Below are positions 9,023 through 18,190 of a DNA stretch of 64,000 nt, one piece after another; positions within the stretch are counted from its first letter, which is position 1; each line of letters opens with the position of its first letter. This stretch comes from Cohnella nanjingensis. Its GTDB lineage: Bacteria; Bacillota; Bacilli; Paenibacillales; Paenibacillaceae. The notes beneath the pieces were generated by a model. The model was given only the letters and a program-made list of their open reading frames with translations, had not been told where the DNA came from and did no database searches. The DNA lies in the NCBI RefSeq assembly GCF_014212125.1, contig NZ_JACJVP010000012.1, positions 20,909 to 84,908 on the forward strand. The letters run 5' to 3'. Both the position numbers and the translations under genes were made by a program.

Positions 9023-10347
9023 TCGAAGTTCGCTCGTCCCCCATCGGGGAGCAGGGCGAGCTTCGCCATGACGGCGGCTTGCATCTTGCGCTGCCCGAAG
9101 TCGTGCTCCCGCGTCATATCGATGACGAGGGGCGGGCGCAGCCCGTACAGATCACGCAGGCTGGAGAGATCGGCGAACCAATCGCCTGGCGATACCGGGC
9201 GCTGCGGCCGGTCTCCCCAAGCATCGGCGAGCGTGGGACTTCGCCATTGCCCAAGCGCCCCCCAACCGGCGGCGCGGTCAGATTCTACTGGCCGCCCGCC
9301 GGTTGTTTGCGTCTCGGAGGCGAATCGCCCGGGCCAGTAATCCGAGCGGGAGCCGGTATGCGGGACGGCCTTGGCGAAGGCCAGCGCGCCTTCATGCACT
9401 TTGGGGTAGGCGTACAGCATGGCATACAGGCTCTTGCCGAACGCGATCCGCTCCCGGAGCTCGTCGAACTTCTCCAGCACTCGGCCGGCCAGCCGCAGGT
9501 TCGCACGCTCGTGCGGATCAGACTCCTCGGACGGCGGCGTCGCCAACGGGAACACCACCTGATTGAGCTGCAGCCATCGTTGGCTAAGGAAGACGAGAGA
9601 TGCCAGTACAGTGGACCTATACGCAGGATCTTGAACGATCCGGCGTTCGATCACGTGCTGCTCGTTGACGATGAGCGCGACCGTGAGCAGGGGGGAGTCC
9701 CGCTCGATCCAGAACCGCTCCCAGAACGGCGTCATGAACGCCGATACCCCGAAGGCGGGAAGCAGTTCGAACCGGCTCTTGCCGCTTCGCCGGCTCTCCG
9801 CGTACAGCATGAGCTGCGGATACGCGTCTCGGAAGATGAGCGCGTTGCACGATTCGAGCATTTCGAAGATCGTTGCGGCGGCATCGGGCTCGAGCAGCTT
9901 CGGCAGCCATTGCCCCTTTAGATCCGTCATGCTCCATCCTCCGTTCCGGGAGACCAGATGCGCGAGCAGCGCCCAGTGCAGCTCCGGATAGGTTTCATAT
10001 ATCGCCCAATAGGCCGCCGTTCGCGTCACGTTGTTGCGGTTCAGCCGATCGGTCTCTTCGCGGATGCGGCGGACGAGCTCGGCGTTCGTCCCGTCCCAAT
10101 CCGACGAGGCGCCTCTCATGCCGCGCTGCAGCAGCGCGCGCAGTTCCGTCTCCGCCCAATCCGCCGTTTCCCGGCGAATCCGCAGCTCCCCACGGGGGGA
10201 AGCCAGCTGCAGCGAGTCCCACAACCCGCCTGCTTTGGCGGCGATGCCGTCAGCGAAACGCCGCGACAGGTCCGCCCAGCCGGCGGCGCCCGGACGCCGT
10301 TCGCGCGGGCGAGACGTGTCGTTATTGCTCGATGGTTCGCGAGTCAT
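9019..10347 (-). CDS. DUF2515 family protein (YppC-like)
   Basis: A 442-residue soluble protein of the DUF2515 family known from Bacillus YppC. Recognisable parts are the helical middle (YWAIYETYPELHWALLAHLVSRNGGWSMTDLKG), the EQHVIERRIV stretch, and a C-terminal segment (DMTREHDFGQRKMQAAVMAKL). No catalytic motif is known. A disordered Ser/Arg/Pro-rich N-terminus of about 25 residues precedes the conserved part. It is convergent with the flippase gene, the two stops sharing TTAA at 9019-9022, so neither has its own terminator between them. Confidence 0.85.
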   Translation of the reverse strand: MTREPSSNNDTSRPRERRPGAAGWADLSRRFADGIAAKAGGLWDSLQLASPRGELRIRRETADWAETELRALLQRGMRGASSDWDGTNAELVRRIREETDRLNRNNVTRTAAYWAIYETYPELHWALLAHLVSRNGGWSMTDLKGQWLPKLLEPDAAATIFEMLESCNALIFRDAYPQLMLYAESRRSGKSRFELLPAFGVSAFMTPFWERFWIERDSPLLTVALIVNEQHVIERRIVQDPAYRSTVLASLVFLSQRWLQLNQVVFPLATPPSEESDPHERANLRLAGRVLEKFDELRERIAFGKSLYAMLYAYPKVHEGALAFAKAVPHTGSRSDYWPGRFASETQTTGGRPVESDRAAGWGALGQWRSPTLADAWGDRPQRPVSPGDWFADLSSLRDLYGLRPPLVIDMTREHDFGQRKMQAAVMAKLALLPDGGRANFD

Positions 10348-10487
10348 GGCGGGTCCTCCTTTTTATGTGCCGAACAGTATCCTATGGGCAGGATTTCCTA
10401 ATAGGGCGTCGAATTATCCTTTACTCCACGGAAAGGGCATTGCCCCGTTAGGGAGAGAGAGCAGGACAAGAAGAAAGGGGAAGCGGA

Positions 10488-12038
10488 ATGAAGAAGAAAC
10501 GCATGCGGCGCATCGGAGGCGTCATCGCTGCGCTGCTGCTGACCGTGCTGGTCGGCTGCCAGGCCGTCGGGGGACTCAACCTGAACGACATGATCGTGAA
10601 TCAGCTGGACGTGAAGTCGTCGGAAGGGCGAGGCACGATCGAAGTGGCCTTCGATTGGGACGACGAGGGACTCGCCGCGGCGGGCGAGGAAGCGAAGCAG
10701 AAAATCGAGTGGTTCCGCAAGATCACCTTGCAGATCGACGAGATGAAGTCCGATGAGCAAAAAGGCATCTATTTGAACGGCGCGATCAGCTTCGGCAAGG
10801 GCAGCATCCCGTTCGTCCTGCAAGCCGACAAGGAGAAGATGCTGCTCCGGGTGAGCGGAGCGGAGCGTCCGCTCGTGTTGGATATGGCCGCGACAGGCGG
10901 GCAGATTCCAGGCCTCGGCGATCTAGGGTTCGGAGACGCGGGCAAAGAACAGGCGATGCAAGAGGCGGTCAAGCAGCTGGTGCGCCAAGCCGCCTCGTAT
11001 CTCGTCGGGCATCTGCCGAACCCGCCGGTCGTCCAGGTCGAGGCTGCCTCGCAGCCGATCAACGGCGTCCAGACGGAGCTGACCAAGGTTCACGCGGAAT
11101 TGAACGGCAAGGAGCTGGGCGAGCTGGTTCCGGCCTTCCTGGGATCGCTGTCGCAAGACGAGGAAGGCTTGCGGGGGCTGGTTCAAACGGTCGTGCAGTG
11201 GGTAAAGGACCTGCCGCCGGACGTGAAGCTGGCGCTCGGCATGACCGACGACGCGCTCCCTACGGAAGCGGACATCGACGAGGGCGTGCAGGGGCTGCTC
11301 GGCTTCCTGAAGGAGGCGCGCGATGAAGTGGACCAGGCCAAGCAGGATCCGTCCTGGACCACCGCGTTCGATGACGGAATTTCCCTGAAGACGGACCTGT
11401 ACGTGGACAAGTCGCTGCACGTCCGCAAGTCCGATACTGAGCTCCAGGTCGCGCCGGCCGCATTCGCCGAGAGCGGAATTCCGCTGAAGGGCATTACGAT
11501 TCGGAGCAGCCAAGAGAGCTGGAACGTGAATGGGGAAGTGGCCCTCGGTCCGGTTCAGGTCCCGGCCGACGCGATCACGGTCGAACAGCTCGCGGCGATG
11601 AAGCCGTACCAGTTGGTGAAGCAATTCAGCGTCAACTCCGTCGTCTACGGTTTGTTGAAGAACGACCTGAAGATCGACGATCAGTCGTTCACGCTCAGCG
11701 ACGAATGGGGCGTTCCGTTCGCGACCGACGAGGACGGCGGCGTCTACGTCCCGCTGCGGGAGACGCTGCATCAGATGGACATCTCGCTCTCGTATGATCC
11801 GGTGAGCAAGAAGCTGCGATTCTACGACGAGCCGACGATGCAGGACGCGACGCTAAAGGTCGGTTCGGCGAACGTCACGGTTAACGGAACCGATCGGGCT
11901 TGGACGTATCCGCTCGTCTCGTTGGACGGCGTCGTCTATGCGTACGCGGACGATCTGCTGGGATTGCTGCACGCGGAGTATAAGCTGCAAGAAGGCGTAT
12001 ACGGCGAGCAGGAACTGCTGATTACGCGGGACCTGTAG
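10488..12038 (+). CDS. Secreted lipoprotein with copper-amine-oxidase-N-like C-terminal domain
   Basis: The N-terminus is a lipoprotein signal: basic KKKRMRR, a hydrophobic stretch and the lipobox LVGC, so Cys22 or so would be lipidated and the protein anchored outside the membrane. The body (516 aa) is not recognised. The last 130 residues contain VYVPLRETLHQMDISLSYDPVSKKLRFY and a second VSLDGVVYAYADDLLGLL block, resembling the stalk-like copper amine oxidase N domain used as a wall-associated repeat in Paenibacillaceae. The start is ATG at 10488 with an AAAGGGGAAG ribosome-binding site. Function unknown. Confidence 0.75.
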   Translation: MKKKRMRRIGGVIAALLLTVLVGCQAVGGLNLNDMIVNQLDVKSSEGRGTIEVAFDWDDEGLAAAGEEAKQKIEWFRKITLQIDEMKSDEQKGIYLNGAISFGKGSIPFVLQADKEKMLLRVSGAERPLVLDMAATGGQIPGLGDLGFGDAGKEQAMQEAVKQLVRQAASYLVGHLPNPPVVQVEAASQPINGVQTELTKVHAELNGKELGELVPAFLGSLSQDEEGLRGLVQTVVQWVKDLPPDVKLALGMTDDALPTEADIDEGVQGLLGFLKEARDEVDQAKQDPSWTTAFDDGISLKTDLYVDKSLHVRKSDTELQVAPAAFAESGIPLKGITIRSSQESWNVNGEVALGPVQVPADAITVEQLAAMKPYQLVKQFSVNSVVYGLLKNDLKIDDQSFTLSDEWGVPFATDEDGGVYVPLRETLHQMDISLSYDPVSKKLRFYDEPTMQDATLKVGSANVTVNGTDRAWTYPLVSLDGVVYAYADDLLGLLHAEYKLQEGVYGEQELLITRDL

Positions 12039-12144
12039 GCGCCCCTTGTGCGCCCCGGCGCGGAGGCGTATAATGACCGAAAAGCAATTCGGGATACGCA
12101 GCCGGCATGCCGAAGCCGCGTGGCCCGCGAGGAGGGACCAACGC

Positions 12145-12495
12145 ATGGAGAAGATTCATGACGAAGCCGCATTCCGGGAGCGCGTAGGCGGAAGCGGCTT
12201 GACGATCGCGGTATTCAAGGCGGTGTGGTGCAAGGACTGCCACTTTATCGATCCGTTCATGCCCGACGTGGAGGCGGCTTATGCCGATCGCCTCTCCTTG
12301 ATCGAGATCGATCGCGACGAGCTGCCGGACCTGTGCAGCGAACTGAACATTCTGGGCATCCCGAGCTTTATCGCGTTCCGCGAAGGCCGCGAGCTTGTCC
12401 GGTTCGTCAGCAAGCTGCGCAAGACGCGCGACGAGATCGAGCAATTTCTCGACCGCGCGGTCGAAGTGTCCAAAGCCATCTCGCCGACGGCATAA
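12145..12495 (+). CDS. Thioredoxin-family protein
   Basis: A small thioredoxin-fold protein of 116 residues with the redox motif WCKDC near residue 31 and the cis-proline segment GIPSFIAF near residue 75. This fits a cytoplasmic disulfide reductase or thioredoxin-like chaperone. I chose ATG 12145 because GAGGAGGG lies 8-14 bases upstream, although the frame stays open to 12046. The active-site pair CKDC differs from the classical CGPC, which usually means a specialised partner. It stands alone, between a lipoprotein gene and a repeat-rich gap. Confidence 0.85.
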   Translation: MEKIHDEAAFRERVGGSGLTIAVFKAVWCKDCHFIDPFMPDVEAAYADRLSLIEIDRDELPDLCSELNILGIPSFIAFREGRELVRFVSKLRKTRDEIEQFLDRAVEVSKAISPTA

Positions 12496-12668
12496 GGCAG
12501 CGCTGCCTGAACGCTGGAACACGAGGTCAGGAGACCGGTGACAGGGGATTTCGGAACGAAACCGCGGATCTCGGAACATAGTCGGGAACTCGGAACGGAA
12601 ACACGGGATTTCGGTACAACAGAACAACGTAACATCGGAACATCGTAACAATAGAACATCGTCAAAGG
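12496..12668. other. Gene-free stretch with degenerate ~21-bp repeats
   Basis: Directly after the thioredoxin-like gene is the perfect palindrome GGCAGCGCTGCC. From about 12540 to 12620 the motif GGRATYTCGGAAC recurs four times at roughly 20-bp steps, then ACATCG recurs three times to 12660. No coding signal is visible. It resembles the other repeat-bearing intergenic gaps in this window but is much less regular. Confidence 0.5.
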
Positions 12669-12714
12669 AACACCCCGATCAGGTACGCTGCCCGCGTCCT
12701 GGTTGGGGTGTTTG
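12669..12714 (+). terminator. Probable intrinsic terminator
   Basis: The arms ACACCCC and GGGGTGT, with inner AGG/CCT pairing, enclose about 24 nt and are followed by TTTGATTT. This would end the thioredoxin transcript. The loop is long and the T run imperfect. Confidence 0.6.
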
Positions 12715-12863
12715 ATTTGTATGGCGGCATACTGAATGTCAAAAATGGTCATGATTCGATATGATCAGTTCTATTTCGGGGAAAGTAGGAAAATAAAACT
12801 AGTAACAATTAAGGAGGACTAGTATAATAATGGTACACGATACCTAAATTGGAGGGACTTATA

Positions 12864-13190
12864 TTGAGTGGATCTCGCATCATGAAATGGGTTACAGGTG
12901 CATTAGAGGTGTTTTTAGGAATTCCAGTACTCGGAGGGTTGATTATTATCGGCACCTCTTATGTTCCGCTGTTTGTAATGCTTGTCCTACATATCATCAC
13001 GTTGGTTCTTTCTTCTAGCAACAAGGAACCTAAATACGGCTCCATCATGGGGATCGTAACTTCGCTTGTGGCTTGGATTCCGTTCCTCGGCATGATCATG
13101 CATATCATCACCGGGATTCTGCTGATGGTAAGCGCAGCCAAGAAGACTTCGGTTTACAACGCGCAACCGCCCCATCCATCCAATGTTTAA
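12864..13190 (+). CDS. Small membrane protein, function unknown
   Basis: About 108 residues with three hydrophobic segments and short polar connectors (SSNKEPKYGS between the second and third), ending in a Pro/His-rich tail. I chose the TTG at 12864 because GGAGGG lies at 12851-12856; an ATG further in (12882) is possible. The base composition is lower in GC than its neighbours. A TATAAT hexamer at 12823-12828 lies 35 bp upstream but lacks a clear -35. Nothing in the sequence suggests an enzymatic function. Confidence 0.65.
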   Translation: MSGSRIMKWVTGALEVFLGIPVLGGLIIIGTSYVPLFVMLVLHIITLVLSSSNKEPKYGSIMGIVTSLVAWIPFLGMIMHIITGILLMVSAAKKTSVYNAQPPHPSNV

Positions 13191-13212
13191 ACGTTGAGAA
13201 GGTTGATTTTCA

Positions 13213-13237
13213 CGAGCGTCCGAGAGGGCGCTTTTTT
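13213..13237 (+). terminator. Intrinsic terminator
   Basis: AGCGTCC and GGGCGCT pair around GAGA (one G-U pair), followed by six T. It ends the small membrane protein gene. Confidence 0.8.
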
Positions 13238-13260
13238 AATGGGCAGCAATTGCGAATCCT

Positions 13261-13278
13261 TTGTGACAACATTCACGA
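13261..13278. promoter_or_regulatory. Rex-like operator upstream of ctaA
   Basis: TTGTGACAACATTCACGA matches the 18-bp Rex consensus TTGTGAA-N4-TTCACAA with two mismatches. The NADH-sensing repressor Rex controls respiratory genes in Firmicutes. The site lies about 105 bp before ctaA and about 50 bp before a TATAAT hexamer at 13328-13333. A 6-bp inverted repeat (GAACGC/GCGTTC) adjoins it at 13277-13292. The TGTGA-N6-TCAC core would also suit a CRP/FNR-family protein. Confidence 0.45.
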
Positions 13279-13383
13279 ACGCGGCTGCGTTCACATTTTC
13301 AACATGGCTTTGTCTGGGGCGGTTGGGTATAATGAGGTTGGCCGTCTAGAGCCTACTTCACATAAAGAAATCGGGGATGGGGC

Positions 13384-14328
13384 ATGACCGCTAGAAAGTA
13401 TCGACTCCTCACGTTATGGACCTGCATCGGCATGTTCCTGGTGCTCGTGGTCGGCGTCGTCGTCACGAATACGGGGTCCGGCCGGGGCTGCGGCACCGAC
13501 TGGCCGCTCTGCAACGGCAAGTTCGTACCTGCCTATACGCTCGAATCCATGGTTGAATATTCGCACCGGGCCGTTAGCGGCCTTGAAGGCTTGCTCGTCG
13601 CCGCCACTTTCGTCGCCACTTGGATGATGAAGCCCCGCAGCCGGGAAGCGACCTTCTACGCGGGCAGCGCGCTGCTGTTCACGATCGCCCAAGCGGCGCT
13701 CGGCGCCATGGCCGTCGTCTGGCCGACCTCCGACGCGGTGCTCGCCATTCACTTCGGCATCTCGCTGATTGCCTTCTCGAGCACTTGGCTGCTCGATGCC
13801 TGGGCGAAGCGATGGGTCCGTGAAAGTCAGGCGCCAGCGGCAGCCGCGGCCGGCAAGCGAGGTGGCGCGGACAAGCTCGTGCCTCCCGGCGTGTTCGGCT
13901 GGATCGTGGCGCTGCTCGTCTATTGCTACGGCGTCGTCTACCTGGGCGCCTACGTCCGGCATACGGACTCGGCCGGCGGATGCATCGGCTGGCCGCTGTG
14001 CAACGGCCAGTTCGTGCCGGAGCTGTCCGGCGCGACGGGCATCGTATTCGCACATCGCCTGGGCGCGATCGTCCTGCTGATCGCCATCGTCGCCATCGTC
14101 ACGTTTATCGCCAAGCGTACGCACGGCCACCGCGAATTGACCGGCATCGGCATTACGTCCATCGTCCTCGTCGTATCCCAAGTGTTCAGCGGCTGGCTGC
14201 TGACCGCTACGATCGGCAACGAAGACGCCTACGTCTTCACCAGTTTGCTTCATACCATTATCATCTCCGCGCTGTTCAGTTCCCTATGTCTGCTCGCGGT
14301 ACGCGCGTGGCAGCTGTCCCGCCGCTAA
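13384..14328 (+). CDS. ctaA: Heme A synthase
   Basis: CtaA/Cox15-type integral membrane enzyme converting heme O to heme A for the aa3-type cytochrome oxidase. The 314-residue protein has eight hydrophobic segments in two similar halves. Each half carries the Cys pair motif before a conserved WPLCNG (GRGCGTDWPLCNG and GGCIGWPLCNG). Heme-ligand histidines appear in VEYSHRAVSG, AIHFGISL, FAHRLGA and SLLHTII. Start ATG 13384 with GGGGATGGGGC upstream. It lies 19 bp before the UbiD-family decarboxylase gene, pairing heme and quinone synthesis. A Rex-like site upstream suggests redox control. Confidence 0.93.
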   Translation: MTARKYRLLTLWTCIGMFLVLVVGVVVTNTGSGRGCGTDWPLCNGKFVPAYTLESMVEYSHRAVSGLEGLLVAATFVATWMMKPRSREATFYAGSALLFTIAQAALGAMAVVWPTSDAVLAIHFGISLIAFSSTWLLDAWAKRWVRESQAPAAAAAGKRGGADKLVPPGVFGWIVALLVYCYGVVYLGAYVRHTDSAGGCIGWPLCNGQFVPELSGATGIVFAHRLGAIVLLIAIVAIVTFIAKRTHGHRELTGIGITSIVLVVSQVFSGWLLTATIGNEDAYVFTSLLHTIIISALFSSLCLLAVRAWQLSRR

Positions 14329-14347
14329 TGTCACTGGAGGGGTTTAG

Positions 14348-16120
14348 ATGAGTTTTGCATCGCTTCGTCCTTATCTAGATACACTTAGGCGAGAGAACGA
14401 CCTGGCCGTCATCGACGTGCCGGTCGATCCTTCGCTGGAGCTGGCCGAGATACATCGCCGGGTCATCGATGAAGGTGGCCCGGCTTTGCTGTTCACGAAC
14501 GTGAAGGGCAGCCCGTTCCCGGTCGCGACCAATCTGTTCGGCACGAGCCGGCGCGTGGACCTGGCGTTCGGCCCTCGCCCGGAACAGCTCATGAACCGAC
14601 TCGTCGGGGCGCTCGATACGCTCATGCCGCCGACGCCCGCGGCGCTATGGCGCGAGAAGGACATGCTGTTCGACCTGCTGAAGATCGGCACCAAAAAGGC
14701 TTCGCCCGACTCGGCGCCGGTCCTCGGCGTCTCCCGCCGCGAGCGTCCGCTAGCGGGACTGCCCGTGCTCACGAGCTGGCAAGAGGACGGCGGACCGTTC
14801 ATTACGCTGCCGCTCGTCTATACCGAGCACCCGGCGCATCCGAAGCAGCACAATCTCGGCATGTACCGCATGCAGGTGTTCGACGACCAGACGACCGGCA
14901 TGCACTGGCAGATCCACAAAGGCGGCGGCTTCCACTACCACGAAGCGGAGCAGCGCGGCGTGGCGCTGCCCGTCACCGTCTTCCTCGGCGGGCCGCCGGC
15001 GCTCATCGCGTCGGCGATCGCCCCGGCGCCGGAAGGACTGCCGGAGCTGCTGCTGACGTCGCTGATCCTGGGCGGCAAGCTGCCGATGGTCGAGGACCCG
15101 CTCGGCGGCCACCGCATCCCGGCGGAAGCCGAGTTCGCCATCGCCGGCCGCGTGCCGCCGCATGTGCGCCGGCCCGAGGGGCCGTTCGGCGATCACTTCG
15201 GCTACTACTCGCTGCAGCACGACTTCCCGGTCTTTAACGTCGATCACGTCTGGCACCGCAAGGGCGCGATCTACCCGGCGACGATCGTCGGTAAGCCGCG
15301 CCAGGAAGACTACTACCTCGGCGAGTTCCTCCAGCGGCTGCTGTCGCCGGCGTTTCCGATGGTCATGCCGGGCGTGCGCAGCCTATGGACGTACGCCGAG
15401 ACGGGCTTCCACGCGCTGGCGGCCGCCGTCGTGCGGGAGAGCTATTCCCGCGAGGCGCTCGTGACGGCGTTCAGCATCCTGGGACAAGGCCAGCTCTCGC
15501 TGACCAAGTTCCTCATGCTGACGGATCGTCCGGTCGAGCTGGAGAACTTCCGTTTGCTCCTGCAGACCGTACTGGAACGGTTCGACCCGCAGCAGGACTT
15601 ATTCATCTTCGACAATACGTCGCACGATACGTTGGACTACACCGGACGCCGCTTGAATCACGGGAGCAAGGCGGTATTGATGGGCGTCGGCGATCCGATC
15701 CGCGAGCTGCCCTTCGAATATGCGGGCGGCGACCTGCCGGGGATCGCCAAGATTCGCGCGTTCTGTCCCGGCTGCTTGGTCGTCAGCGGCGCTTCCTTCA
15801 CGGAGGATCCGGAGCTGGCGGAGCGGCTGGCGCAGCAGCTATCGGGCGGGGAGTTCCCTTGGCCGATGGTCGTCCTCGCGGACGACGCGCGCATCGCGGA
15901 CAGCGAGCGGCAGTTCCTGTGGACGGTGTTCACGCGGTTCAACCCGGCGCACGACATGTACGCCGAGACGCGCGCGTCTCGCCATCATATCGGCTACGGC
16001 TTGCCGATCGTGATCGATGCGCGCATGAAGCCGGGCTACCCGGACGAGCTGTTCCCGCGGGAGGATATCGTGGAGCTGGTGGACCGCCGCTGGAAGGAAT
16101 ACGGGATCGGGCGGATCTAA
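14348..16120 (+). CDS. UbiD-family decarboxylase, probably menaquinone (futalosine) pathway
   Basis: A 590-residue UbiD-family prenylated-FMN-dependent aromatic acid decarboxylase. Characteristic segments are HKGGGFHYHEAE, the EGPFGDHFGYYS block holding catalytic Glu/Asp residues, and the QEDYYLGEF region. The length matches the menaquinone-type enzymes (MqnL-like), which decarboxylate the dihydroxynaphthoate ring late in the futalosine route. mqnE, an earlier enzyme of that route, lies 10 kb downstream in the same window, which supports this assignment. It follows ctaA after 19 bp with GGAGG before ATG 14348, so the two are probably one operon ending at the terminator at 16134. Confidence 0.85.
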   Translation: MSFASLRPYLDTLRRENDLAVIDVPVDPSLELAEIHRRVIDEGGPALLFTNVKGSPFPVATNLFGTSRRVDLAFGPRPEQLMNRLVGALDTLMPPTPAALWREKDMLFDLLKIGTKKASPDSAPVLGVSRRERPLAGLPVLTSWQEDGGPFITLPLVYTEHPAHPKQHNLGMYRMQVFDDQTTGMHWQIHKGGGFHYHEAEQRGVALPVTVFLGGPPALIASAIAPAPEGLPELLLTSLILGGKLPMVEDPLGGHRIPAEAEFAIAGRVPPHVRRPEGPFGDHFGYYSLQHDFPVFNVDHVWHRKGAIYPATIVGKPRQEDYYLGEFLQRLLSPAFPMVMPGVRSLWTYAETGFHALAAAVVRESYSREALVTAFSILGQGQLSLTKFLMLTDRPVELENFRLLLQTVLERFDPQQDLFIFDNTSHDTLDYTGRRLNHGSKAVLMGVGDPIRELPFEYAGGDLPGIAKIRAFCPGCLVVSGASFTEDPELAERLAQQLSGGEFPWPMVVLADDARIADSERQFLWTVFTRFNPAHDMYAETRASRHHIGYGLPIVIDARMKPGYPDELFPREDIVELVDRRWKEYGIGRI

Positions 16121-16133
16121 ACGAATGTTTATA

Positions 16134-16178
16134 AAACGGGATACAGCAGAAGCTCTTTCTGCCGCATTCCGTTTTTTT
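16134..16178 (+). terminator. Intrinsic terminator of ctaA-ubiD operon
   Basis: A nested hairpin has outer arms AAACGG-AT and AT-CCGTTT and inner GCAGAA/TTCTGC, and ends in seven T. Confidence 0.88.
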
Positions 16179-16446
16179 GTGCGTGAATGCCTTAATGTCC
16201 CAAAGAGGGGCCGTTCTGATCGATTTATCGACGATGCCCGAATAAGGGGGAGCGTGTAAAAATTTGTATTGTAAACGTTCTATATTCTATATATTATATA
16301 TATCGTATATGATGTTTAACTTGAGTCTTAGGAATTTCGGTACCATGCGCCTCAAAGGGCGGGGCTTCTTCTCCAAGGCTTACCGCGTCTCGATGTTCCA
16401 GAATTTGTAACATTCGAACTTATGACAAGGGATAGAGGCGATATGA
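16179..16446. other. AT-rich leader region of the ABC exporter
   Basis: The base composition drops sharply here, at the left edge of the AT-rich exporter pair. It holds a promoter candidate (16269-16297), a palindrome-rich TATATA tract and a 21-codon open frame at 16345-16410. That small frame starts with ATG and encodes a cationic peptide, but it has only a weak ribosome-binding site. No other gene is visible. Confidence 0.5.
16269..16297 (+). promoter_or_regulatory. Promoter for the ABC exporter
   Basis: TTGTAA at 16269-16274 and TATTAT at 16292-16297 are separated by 17 bp. The spacing and position fit a vegetative sigma factor promoter for the downstream exporter, leaving a leader of about 140 nt. 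Confidence 0.55.
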
Positions 16447-18186
16447 TTGACCTTTCGTAAAGGCAACCCTAGCTATGTTAGCTGTCTTATGAAAGATGTA
16501 CTCAAAAGTTGGCCATGGTACTTTACAAGTATCGTGGCTACCATTGTTTATTTGCTTATGGATTTTTATATGAGAAAAATGATTGGAACGGTTGCAGACG
16601 ATATTATTTATCAAAAAGAATCTTTCATGATGTCTTTCGTATTATTGCTTGGTTCTACCTTTTTAGCGTCGCCATTCCATGGCATATCCACCTACACAAA
16701 AGGGCGTATGTCCGAAGAAGTTCTCCTAAAGTTGCGTTTGGCTATCGGCAAAAAAACCACAAAGCTAAGTATGCCCTACTTGGAAACCCATGATAGCGGA
16801 GAAATCATTTCTCATTTAGGATCGGAACTGGATACACTCAATGGTTTTACCTATTACGGTCTTTCCATGGTAACCACTTTATTTGTTCAACTTATTGGCG
16901 TAACAGGGTTTATGCTGGCTGTCGATCCTGAGATTACGATTGTTTTTATTTTATTATCCTTACTCGTTTTACCATTTAGTATTCTTTTGACAAAGCAAGT
17001 TCGAAGGAATGAAAAAGTCTATAGAAGCCAACTGGCAAAATCTCAACAGAGAGCAAAAGAAGGGATTAACTTTATTACGCTAGTAAAAGCTTTTCGATTA
17101 GAAAAGATGATTTCTAATCAATATGAAAAAGCATTACATCAAGCAACGGATGCAGCGATCAAAAATGAAAAGACAGTTGCTTATGTAGCAGCGGCAGGCA
17201 AGGCTATCGGCTTCATACCGCTAACTGTAATGATTGCTCTAGGAGTGTTTAGAATTTTTGAGGGTACCTTGACACAAGGCGAGTTACTTTCCCTTGTGGC
17301 CATTGGTGGCGGTTTTTTCTCATGGCTTCAAGGCACTCCGGATACGGTAGCCTATTTAAGGAAGGCTCAAGTGGCTTGTGAACGGGTATATGGCTTTTTG
17401 GATTTACCTGAAGAAGAAAATGGCACTGAAACCAAACGTCATCAAAAAGATTCTTGTATGGTGAAAATAGACGATGTTCATTTTGCTTATCCTGGAGAAA
17501 AAGAGGTTTTATACGGCATTTCAATGGAAATCAGTGAAGGGGAGTCGGTCGCTTTGGTGGGAGCCAGCGGTTCCGGTAAATCTTCGATCATTAAACTGAT
17601 TTGCGGATTTATAACTCCCGATAGCGGCAGCGTTGAAGTAATGGGAAATCCAATAGAAGACTGGAATAAAGAAGCGATGCGCCGGAATATTGCATTTGTC
17701 GGGCAGGAAAGCCACCTATTCCCTGGAACTTTGAGGGAGAATCTATTAACAAACCACATGAATATAGAAGATGAAAAGCTTATGGCACTGTGTAAGCGAG
17801 CTGGATTGGAAGCTTTGTTAGGCGAAAGAGGCTTAGATGGGAGTGTAGGCGAAGCCGGGTTTCAATTTTCCGGAGGTGAAAAGCAGAGAATCACCATTCT
17901 ACGGGCATTGCTCAAGGATGCAGATTTGATCTTGTTGGACGAGCCTACTTCTGCATTGGATGCGGTTTCAGAAGAATCGATTCAAGAATGCCTGCGCATG
18001 CTGACAAAAGGGAAAACGTCCCTAACGATAGCGCACAGAATGGCTACCATTAAAAATGCGGACCGAATTTATGTTCTTCATCAGGGGAGAATTGTACAGT
18101 GCGGCTCCCATGATGAGCTGTTCAAACAAGAAGGCCAATATCGAAAAATGCTTAAACTTCAAGAGTTAAAGGAGCGAGTCATATAG
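16447..18186 (+). CDS. ABC exporter half-transporter, subunit 1
   Basis: A fused membrane-ATPase half transporter of 579 residues. Six helices cover about residues 20-300. The ATPase domain has Walker A GASGSGKSS, Q-loop GQESHLF, signature FSGGEKQR, Walker B LILLDEPTSALD and switch His in AHRM, so it looks catalytically competent. The start is TTG at 16447 after GAGGCG; ATG 16489 is an alternative. Codon use is AT-rich, clearly unlike the flanking genes, which suggests horizontal acquisition. It pairs with the gene 4 bp downstream to form a heterodimeric exporter of the drug/peptide/lipid class. No peptidase domain is present, so this is not a bacteriocin-processing transporter. Substrate unknown. 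Confidence 0.88.
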   Translation: MTFRKGNPSYVSCLMKDVLKSWPWYFTSIVATIVYLLMDFYMRKMIGTVADDIIYQKESFMMSFVLLLGSTFLASPFHGISTYTKGRMSEEVLLKLRLAIGKKTTKLSMPYLETHDSGEIISHLGSELDTLNGFTYYGLSMVTTLFVQLIGVTGFMLAVDPEITIVFILLSLLVLPFSILLTKQVRRNEKVYRSQLAKSQQRAKEGINFITLVKAFRLEKMISNQYEKALHQATDAAIKNEKTVAYVAAAGKAIGFIPLTVMIALGVFRIFEGTLTQGELLSLVAIGGGFFSWLQGTPDTVAYLRKAQVACERVYGFLDLPEEENGTETKRHQKDSCMVKIDDVHFAYPGEKEVLYGISMEISEGESVALVGASGSGKSSIIKLICGFITPDSGSVEVMGNPIEDWNKEAMRRNIAFVGQESHLFPGTLRENLLTNHMNIEDEKLMALCKRAGLEALLGERGLDGSVGEAGFQFSGGEKQRITILRALLKDADLILLDEPTSALDAVSEESIQECLRMLTKGKTSLTIAHRMATIKNADRIYVLHQGRIVQCGSHDELFKQEGQYRKMLKLQELKERVI

Positions 18187-18190
18187 CACA

